From contig CM077149.1 in the NCBI GenBank assembly GCA_039583875.1, positions 24,751,194-24,815,193 of the forward strand: a stretch of 64,000 nucleotides of DNA, written 5' to 3'. This document shows, one piece after another, positions 56,005 to 64,000 of this stretch. Within the stretch, counting starts at the first letter, position 1. The number at the start of each line of letters is the position of its first letter. Under the pieces are notes generated by a model. That model was not told the DNA's origin. It was given only the letters and a program-made list of their open reading frames with translations, and ran no database searches. Origin of the DNA: Platanthera guangdongensis. Lineage: Eukaryota; Streptophyta; Magnoliopsida; Asparagales; Orchidaceae. The translations under genes were made by a program, and so were the position numbers.

Positions 56005-58470
56005 TCACATCTCAGCTAAACGCTGACTGTGATAGATCCCCCCAGACATGCGAGATAAGGGAGAAGCGAAAGCTTTAGGCCCCAGGGAAGATGAATTTCC
56101 CCTACCCCTAGCCTTTTCCTTCTCGCGCCGGCGGGAAAAATCCAGTGCCCCTGCGCATTTGCAGTTTATTCTTTCGCAATTCCATGGATGGAGATCGCCG
56201 TGGTGGTACAACCACTCCAACCAATCCATAGGTATTTCTAGTTTTTCAGTCCGGAGACATCCTTTCCTCAACCGCAGCGGGTGATAGATCAACACAAGTA
56301 ACCTATTTTATAGTTTTACAAACATCATTTGATTCATTATAAGTTTTTGATTATATTTCTTGCACGCTTTCAGTAGCAGTGCTCCGCTCCTTTGTCTCAG
56401 CAAATTGACTTTAACTGTGCTCACTATCTTTTCATCCTCAACTAGTTGCACTCCAAGGAACTCCGCATTTGTTTCCCCTTCAGCTATCTTTAGCATTTCT
56501 ACTACTTTCACTGCCTCATCTACGCCTTTCTACAACACACCAGTCTCAACAATACTTGGCAAACCGTCAGATAACAAAACATTTAAATCCTGCAGTTTTC
56601 CGGGCTCATTCGTAATCATAGGGGGAAGTGATGGGGTAAAGGCGAATCAACCTTGGATGACAAGGTGATGCCGCTTGCCTTAAATTGCAACGTCGCCCCA
56701 CTAGCTTTCAGGAATGGGACTCCTAAGATAGGTTTTGAAGCATTCCCCATTGGTCCCAAAACCTGGAAATCAGTGATCATCGTAGCCCTGTTCAATATCA
56801 CTTCCACCTCCTTTATCTCACTGTCGGTCTCAACTACCGACCCATCGACCAGCACGAGTGATTTCCGGACATTTGATTCGATATTTAAATTAAATTTTTC
56901 AACATCTTGCAATGCAAGAATGTTGCAAAAAGATCCGGAATCACATAAGGCCACAGTCTCAACCTCATTTATTTCACATATCACAGCCACTTCATTTTTA
57001 GTGCACTCATGCATCTCCCCAACACACTTCCCTTGCTCACAGGGATATTTTTCCGTGTCGTTTGGGAGGGCGCCGCGAGTACGCTCAGAGAACATTTGGG
57101 CCAGCTAACCCAGCTGCGTCTCCAAGTTTCTCATGGAGGTGTTCTGAGTGGCCATGTTGGATTAGGCCATCTCTACAAAAATTTTCCTCATCTCTTCTAA
57201 CGCAGTTTTTTGCATCCCCTGCACGTTCTGATTATAAACCGCTTGTGACGGTCACGACTGGCTATTAGAAGCTTGAGCATCAAACTAATGCTGGACTCCC
57301 TACCACCTTTGACCGAGCTTATTGGTTCCAGGAGAAATTCAGATGATTTCTCGCATTCGGGTTATAAGCATTGATATAAGGAGCAACGTGGTTCTGATTA
57401 CTTATAAAATTCACATACTCGTCAGCAGATATACCTGAGGGATAAGCAAAAGATTCTCTAGCTAGGCACTCATATGTATGATGGACGGGGTTTCCACAAC
57501 CCTGGCATGAAATATCCATCACCAGAGCTGGAGGAGGGGTAAATCTGGTCAGCAACATCATTCCATCAATAGTACAATGGCTCGCCTCAGCTTGCGGATG
57601 CACCGCATTTACCTCGAACAAATTTCTCGCACCCATAGGCGCGTTTCTTCCAGCAGTCCAACACATGCTATGAGAAGGGATATCACGAAGGAGTCGCAAA
57701 GCCTTGTCGGGAGTGAGGTTCATGATAGTGCTTCCAGCCACCGCATTGATCATGGCCCTGTAATTAGGCTCAACATCAAAATAAAATATTTCAACCAAAT
57801 TCCACGGCTCACAGCTGTGCTGGGGGTATCGACGGTGCAGGTCAGCAAATCTCTCCCAGGCCTCAGATAATGTTTCTTGGTCCAGTTGTCGGAAGGTGGC
57901 TATCTCCCTTCGAGAATTCACTATTTTGTCCACCAGGTGGAACTTGGATAAGAACTTTGAAGAAAAAGCTTGCCATGTAGTCGAAGTCCCGGGAGAAATA
58001 GTGTGGATCTAGGTTTTCGCATTGTCCCTTATCGAAAAATGGAACAACCTTAGCTACACCACATTATATGTAAAACCAGCGTAGCGAAAGGTACCACAGA
58101 TCTCTGAGAATTCCACCAGATGGAGAAGCGGATCCTTGCTTGGCAGGCCCGAAAAATGCGTGTTATTGCGGATCATGTTGAGGATTGTGGGCTTTATCTC
58201 GAAGTGGTTGTTCACGATGGGCGGGCCAAAACCAGGGTAAACACTTCCCGCGATAGGGGTCTTCAATTCGTGAATTGTCCTAATGTGGAGTCGAACCTCA
58301 TCCTGGTCCTCAACTACCCGTTCAACGATGCCATTTCCTTCTTGACCTAATTATTCCATTCTTTCTCTTCCTTCAGCAGTAGTAGCACGCCGGCGAGCTT
58401 GCCTCACTCGTACTGTTTCAAGTTTAACTCCAAGATCTTCAACTATATCACTGGGGTTTGGATCTGTCAT
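56005..58470 (-). pseudogene. E3 gag with protease-like domain
   Basis: On minus the start is taken at 58470 (MTDPNPSDIVEDLG). The capsid begins near 58266 (SVYPGFGPPIVNNHFEIKPT, MIRNNTHFSGL) and continues in 57933-57319 (LDQETLSEAWERFADLHRRY, NLVEIFYFDVEPNYRAMINA). The zinc knuckle CQGCGNPVHHTYEC matches that of E1. The protease-like part (57095-56616) has ALCDSGSFCNIL and ILGVPFL. The remaining C-terminal part runs to about 56005 with more frameshifts. At least five stops break the frame. Clear homology to E1 gag in order and spacing places both in one family; pol is absent here also. Confidence 0.88.
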
Positions 58471-58550
58471 ACAACACACAAAACCGATCAAAATACCAAA
58501 AACATATGCAACAGCTTTTCCAATAGAAAAAATACACACAACAGTTGCAC

Positions 58551-58568
58551 TCACCGGCAACGGCGCCA
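58551..58568 (-). other. E3 primer binding site (tRNA-Asp)
   Basis: The plus strand TCACCGGCAACGGCGCCA equals the tRNA-Asp 3' end with one difference, six bases from the 5' LTR. Confidence 0.9.
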
Positions 58569-58574
58569 AAAACT

Positions 58575-60159
58575 TGATGCAATCTCGACAAGTGTACGAT
58601 CTTTGTCCAGTAATAATGTGGGGGATTTATCCTCCGAATATCGAATCTCTCGAGGTGTGCAGATTTGGAGTGTGATCTTACTGGTAGGAAAGTGATTGCA
58701 AATGTTTTAGAATAACTAAAAGTAATTATACGGGTCGCCTTCACCGTTTCGAAAGGTTGGAATACTCTGATGTGTATTAGGTCGTGCGGTCGTAGTCGTT
58801 GAGGGTCAAAAACACCTCTTCGCTGAGCTATCCCCTAACACACGTTAGAGCGGTGTATCAACAAGCAACAAATCAAATGAAGCAAAGGAAGGAAAGCTAA
58901 GCTATGAACCACAACAACATTTACCATAATAACACAACATGAATATTGTTACTAGTTCCTAGCAAGTTTAGCTAACATCCCAAGCATAGAAACAACATAC
59001 AAATGAGAGTAAAGAGGAGATTTACAATACAACACGTGAAGGCTAGCCATGATTCTTGGCCGGAGTCGAAGGTTGTCGGTCTTCGTCCGGGCTCTGTGAT
59101 GGTTGACGTCCGGGGAAGCTTAAAGTGCTGTCAACTACTTCAAAGGCCTTTTCCACGTCTTCTTATTATTTCGTGAAGGCTGTAAGTCGCCAGAAAACTA
59201 TTTAATGGTGGCAAGAAGGAGTTCCAAATGCTCCTCATGAGATGGAGAAATGAAAAACTGCGGAGGATCTTCACTTGCGGTGAAGTTCGGAGGAAGAACG
59301 GTGGCCGGATGAGCTCTTCAACGAGGAGAGAGGAAAAAGTGGTTGGGGTAACGATTTCCCGCTCAGTGGAGCGGAAATGGCAGACTATCTTTAACTCCAG
59401 TCAACTCCTGAACTTAAATAGAAACATGTCAGAAAAATGGTCACACACGGTTTGGCGCACGATCGTGTGTTAACCGTGCGATATTAACTTCCAGGACAAG
59501 ACAGGTCAGATAAGTGGTCACACACGGTTTTACTCTCGCACGGATGCTTCCGCCCGTGCGTGAAGGAAAATGCACGGGTAACCATAGAGCGATGAAATGC
59601 CCGACAAGCAGGTGGAACCGTGCGTTTTACTTGCGCACGGGTACTTCTGTCTGTGCGTGAACAAATCGCACGACTAACCACAGAGCGCTATAAAAATAGA
59701 ATGCAACAGGAAAACCGTACGTCTCCTTCGCTCACGGTTCCGAAGAAACCACGCGTGAAGAAATCGCACGGGTTGGTCAGTCCATCCAGAGAAAACTTGT
59801 AGAAATCGCACGATTTGGTAGAAATCGTGCGCTAAGGAATTTCACGACCGTGCATTTTCCACAGGTCAGAAATCTAGAATTGGGGGAAAATTGACCACCT
59901 ACACAGCAAAACCAAAGCTGGAGCAAAAGCTCCCAGCACCAAATATACAACAAAGAATAACCAAAGCCGTACGGGTAGTACGCCAGTACTTACTCCCGAC
60001 ATCCAGGTGCAATTTGCAAACCAAAATGGGCTGAAACAGTACACAATGCTAAGTGAAGCACTAATAAAATACATGACATTTTCTACTGAAATATTAGTGT
60101 AGAAGTATGATAATAAGCCTAGATGAGTCCGAAAAACCCTATATAAATCGTACTCATCA
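58575..60159 (-). repeat. E3 5' LTR
   Basis: 1,585 bases. On minus, the U3 palindromic array is at 59840-59440, including GCACGATCGTGTG with flanking CGGTT/AACCG arms, and a CTATTTAAG box lies near 59420. Confidence 0.92.
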
Positions 60160-60219
60160 ATTGGTCAGTTAGTCAAAGTCACATAAAATCTGTATAAACA
60201 TTTGAATAAATCCACATGC

Positions 60220-60780
60220 GTTGAGTGTTGCTTACTCTCTCAATGTCATGTGATAAAAAGCGTTGACTGAACCTTAGTTAGTTAGAGATAGTGTTTCCAA
60301 CACAGGATTTTGTCTAAGGATAAAAGATTTGAGTGAAGGCTGCTCACTCAACGTCTAATCAACTAAGAATATGTCTATGGACAGAGGATTTGAGTGAAGT
60401 CTACTCACTTAACGCCATATCAATATAATTGACAGATGCTAAAATCATTGAGTGAAGAAGCAACACTCAACGATTCCTAAGCAGGAAAATCAGCTAAGTC
60501 CATAAGCGTTGAGTGAAGGTTTCTTAATCAAGGCCAAGTGACTAGAATCATTTCTAAGTGGTATGATGTTGAGTCAAGCTTACTCACTCAATGCTAAGAG
60601 TCAGAAAGTTTTCTTAAGTGTTTTGGTATTGAGTGAAGCTTACTCACTCAACGCCTAATGACTGAAATATTTTCCAAGTTTTTTGGCGTTGAGTGAAGGT
60701 TGCTCACTCAACGACTAATCACAGAGAAATTTTTCTAATTGTTTTGGTGTTGAGTGAAGCATACTCACTCAACGCCTATA
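60220..60780. repeat. GGCGTTGAGTGA / TCACTCAACGCC array (right part)
   Basis: Continuation of the array at 52230-52598 on the other side of E3. Best units near 60555-60720: GGTATTGAGTGAAGCTTACT with CACTCAACGCC. Confidence 0.88.
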
Positions 60781-61567
60781 CTAAAGATGTTTGATTTTGG
60801 CTAAGTCCACAAATTGTGATGTCAGCAAAGTCAACAAAGTTCAAATTAAGTGTGGGAAAGCTACAGAACATGACAAATGTTGCCGAAAGTCTATTATACA
60901 ACTTCTTCCGTTAAAGCAAGGTGCAGCTGTCTGCTGCAGGTAGTCCCCATAGCTTCCTGGAGCCATTAATCGACAGAAGATATATAGGGACAGCTTCAGA
61001 TGTCGAACTCAACTTTTTAGGCTTTTATCCAAAATGAAAAAGATCGGCTGGACTTCTTCTTCCTCGCCATTACTGCTGAGAAAAAGCTTGAAGCCTTCCA
61101 GCAGAACAAAAAGTTCAATTAGTTGTAGAGCTTTTCTTCTGCAATGACAAGATCAGAAAGACTTCTGATAAAGAAAGAAAGGAGAAGCTTCAATCTTCTA
61201 TGGGTTCAGTTAGATGATTGAAGATCTGAAGACCTAGTCTTTCTTCCATCTTCTTCAGCATATTCAGAATTTATATTCTGAGATTCTTCCAGCAGAGGCA
61301 GAATTTATTCCTGCTACTGTGAAGAAAGATAGAGCTGAGATAACTCAGACCTAGTTGTGGACACAGAGAAATTTCTCCGTGTCAAATTAATTAGACAATT
61401 GTTTTTCTATAGGATATTCTTGGATCTAAGTTGTAGGACTTTTTGCCCGAGGTAGGGAAAATATGCCTGAGTTGTAGGAGTGTTTTTCTGTCTTATTGTA
61501 GGATCCAGTTTGGATCTGAGGTAGGTGATTTTTTGATCACTGAGCTGTTGGGCTTAACAACCTAAGG

Positions 61568-64000
61568 TGTAACGCCCCCAAATTTTCGATATTTGGTTTA
61601 ATTTGTTATCTAGCGTGTTTATCAAATCAGGGCATTAAGTTGATGCATTTTCGGCAAATGTAGTTGTTAGAGCGTTATTTTAGCTCTTAGGTTTCTCTAT
61701 GTGTGGCTAGGTTTAGCCTGTTTGCAAGATTCCCTAGCAAGCCGGGTCTGTTTTGGTGACTCGGTGGAGCCTCTTTGGGAATGGTTGTGTATTGGCTTTG
61801 TGAGGTGTTTTCCCGAGTTTGGTTTGTCAAATCTTAATTTCAACTGCACTGTTGGGTATGTAGCATCGGTATTTAGCTACGGTGTGATTTTTGAAGAAAT
61901 CTGTGTTGGCGCGAATTTTGGGTCGTTTGGACCACTATTTAATAAGTAAGTATTATTATAATACTTATATTTCTAAATATAAATAGCCTTGTCAATAGAC
62001 AAACCCTATTCATCGTATTATTCTTGAAACCATCGACATGTTTGCGTAAGAAAGAGGCATCCTTGTAGTGCTTTTGGCTGTCGATTGGAGGAGCTCTGGT
62101 GCACAAAATTTTCATCACAGAGTAGATCCGGATAACTCTCACCTAGATCTACGTTTCAACCGTAAGTTTTCCCATTTCATGGATATTTAGAGGTTTAGGA
62201 TGCAATTTAGACCATTTTTCATCCTGAAAAGTTTCAGGAATTGTTGTTTAGGTGTTGTTGAGGCCAGATCCTTGAGGAGGAGTGTTTACGTGGCCTGATT
62301 CGGCGATTTGAGGCAGGTGATGACTTCTTACCCCTGCCAAGCTTTCTTTTCCTTGTATATTTTTCGTATTGTTCTTCCCTTGAAGTTTCTGGAGTAGGGT
62401 TTGATCCGGCCTTTTGTCGATCAGCTTTATGTTATAGTTTTCCAGCCAAGTTCAACAAATATATGAGGGATTAGATTCATTATATTAGATTCACTGTGTA
62501 GTTGCCGATTAGGAGTGGTCAAAGTTCGTCGAACAGAAGGTAATTCTTCGAATGGAGTTCGACCAACAAATGACAATTCGTCGAACAACGTTCATCAAAC
62601 GGGTTTCGTCGAACAGAGGTCTAATTCGTCGAACAGAGTTCGTCGAACTGAGCTAATTCGTTGAACGAAGTTCATCAGGAAGATCTAATTCGTCGAACGG
62701 AGTTCGTCGAATGGAGCAGATTCGTCGGTTAGGCATTGAGTGTAGCCTTAGGCATAAAGTGTAGCATTGGCGTTGAGTGTAGCCCTTGGAGTTGAGTGTA
62801 GCCTTAGGCATTGAGTGTAGCCTTATCACTGAATCCAGTTTCTAGCCCATGTCCAAAAGCATTGAGTGAGCTGACTTGACTTAACGCGACATTGAGTGTA
62901 TTGAATACACTCAACTCCATCATTTAACTTGCCAAGTAAGATGATGTTGAGTGAGTTGTATTCACTCAACGCGGTATTGAGTGAAGTCCCTCCAGGAAGT
63001 AATTCTGAGTCCAACTCAAAAAACATCGACAACGCTGAGTGGACTAAAATGGCGTTGAGTGTACTCAATGTGCTGTTCTGTGCGTTGCTTTTTTGCGGAT
63101 TTTAGCCGGGTGGCGTCGAGTGCATTGACTACACTCAACACGCATTGAGTGTACTCGACGCTTTTCCCCTAGGCGATGGCGTCGAGTGTGTTGACTGCAC
63201 TCGACGCGGCGTCGAGTGTACTCGACGCTTTTCCCGTAGGCTTGATTTATATCACCAAGTCTGGTCTAATTCATTTAATATGAGCCTTAAAGAAATTCTT
63301 TGGGCTTTCTTCTTCATATCCTTTGGAATAAACCCTTATTTTGGGTTGTGTGTTTTTAACAGTTTTTAGGTGGTGTTGGTGTGACCATGGTTGGTTATGA
63401 TATTTGACGCCGGTAGTTTGGCTTGGGGTATACGACTGCAGGTGTGTTGGGCAGGTTCCCACCACTGCAGGTGCCAGTTTTTCCCCGGTGGTTTTGTTTA
63501 AAAGGGTTTGACTATAGGTTTGTTGGGTAGGTTCCCACCGTTGTAGGTGAGAGTTTGTTTCCCTAGTGGTTATGGTTTCTCTTAACTGTTGGTGTGTTGG
63601 GTAGGTTCCCTCCACAGCAAGTGCCGTTATTTCCCCGGTGATTTGACTTATAAAGTTATTGGTAGTCTATTTTCTGATACCTAGACTTACTTAAATTCAC
63701 GTTTCTTAAAGCATAGATTTTTATCGCACTTTGTGCAATATTCATAATCTTGGAGACAGTAAGTTAGCTTTTACCGCTATTCTTTTACTTCTTATTCAGC
63801 TGAGGTTGTCAGTTTTCCTTATAATTGTGTTTGGTAACCCCATATACTATTACTTGATTATTGTCTCTTTTATCCTCCTGTATTTTCTTGCTAAGGAGTT
63901 CTTTCTCTGAATGCCTCAGGTTCAGGGCAGTAGCCAGGTGAGTGGCTAGGTTTTTTGAAGTTTACTAGTGGACTGCTATTTTGCATAGGTTTTCCTCATA
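61568..64000 (+). repeat. Chromovirus-type Gypsy LTR 4, runs off the window
   Basis: It starts TGTAACGCCCCCAAATTTTC, a common chromovirus LTR start. It contains two palindromic motif types in tandem (62515-63240), a TATA-like TTTATAT right after (63246-63252), a donor-like CAG/GTGATG near 62317 and an acceptor-like TGCCTCAG at 63921. A short repeat with GTTGGGTAGGTTCCCACC occurs three or four times at 63430-63610. No pol is visible; the 3' end is outside. Confidence 0.65.
62515..63240. repeat. Double palindromic array in Gypsy LTR 4
   Basis: First part (62515-62730): AATTCGTCGAACAGAGTTCG units, the motif of the Copia arrays. Second part (62735-63240): GGCGTTGAGTGTAGCC and GCGTCGAGTG...CACTCGACGC units, the motif of the Copia-like LTR at 52038 and a GC-rich variant. 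A TATA-like box follows within 10 bases. Confidence 0.88.

Larger units (their letters stand above)
52604..60159 (-). mobile_element. E3: gag-only Athila-like element
   Basis: 7,556 bases, TGATG...CATCA ends, flanked by ATTGC (52599-52603) and ATTGG (60160-60164), a target duplication with one change. On minus: 5' LTR (60159-58575), tRNA-Asp primer site, gag-protease (58470-56005), non-coding part, polypurine tract, 3' LTR. LTRs differ at more positions than those of E1 and E2, and gag has several stops, so it is the oldest of the three. Confidence 0.92.
52038..61559 (+). repeat. Copia-like LTR (solo?), interrupted by E3
   Basis: It has TGTTAATG...CTTAACA ends (TGTTAA/TTAACA inverted). E3 splits it at 52604-60159. 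Without E3 it is about 1.96 kb. A palindromic array spans the break (52230-52598 and 60220-60780), followed by AGATATATAGGG near 60977 as a TATA candidate. No primer site or coding region adjoins either end, and the flanking 5-mers differ, so a solo LTR or a remnant is likely; strand is inferred from array-to-TATA order. Confidence 0.6.

Noticed and set aside
61701..61949. 82-codon frame in Gypsy LTR 4
   Set aside because: It is in the 5' part of an LTR, before its array, with no similarity I recognise and no conservation in other LTRs here.

Overview
This window is from a plant nuclear genome, most likely a eudicot. It is a nested pile of LTR retrotransposons, and I find no host gene. Support for a plant: Ty1/Copia elements primed by initiator tRNA-Met, chromodomain-type Ty3/Gypsy pol with very long LTRs, gag-only Athila-like elements primed by tRNA-Asp, and a Tat-like element with an antisense ORF. 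One 500-base N gap lies at 4280-4779. Almost every coding region is interrupted.

Layout from the left: a Copia protease fragment and a Gypsy pol fragment on the minus strand (1-1500); a long Tekay-like LTR (1501 to the gap); a Copia element on minus, here CopM (4780-9405); the RNase H-integrase-chromodomain end of a Tekay-like element on plus with its 3' LTR (9406-22120). That LTR is split by gag-only element E1 (13292-20660, minus). Copia element CopA (22321-43174, plus) follows. Its gag is split twice, by the Tat-like element TatX (23748-26872) and by gag-only element E2 (27411-33747, minus). An extra ORF lies downstream of its pol, and an unrelated insert sits in its 3' LTR. Next come a third Tekay-like LTR (43175-45632), the 3' half of a minus-strand Copia, CopB (45641-49865), an LTR-like remnant, and a Copia-like LTR (52038-61559) split by gag-only element E3 (52604-60159, minus). 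Another Gypsy-type LTR starts at 61568 and runs off the end. Exact target-site duplications (GATGC, ATATG, CTTAT) and one imperfect one (ATTGC/ATTGG) fix the nested insertions.

The elements do not act together as a pathway, but they share one striking architecture. In nearly every LTR the U3 region just upstream of the TATA-like box carries an array of short palindromic units. The unit sequence differs between families, is replaced wholesale between homologous Tekay LTRs, and is in some cases shared between Copia and Gypsy LTRs. In two Copia elements the same motif also lies inside gag. E1, E2 and E3 also share non-coding stem-loops next to the polypurine tract and near the gag end, and a conserved non-coding block. 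The Tekay-like LTRs carry a conserved splice donor, branch point and acceptor, suggesting an intron within the LTR. These are the observations I would follow up.
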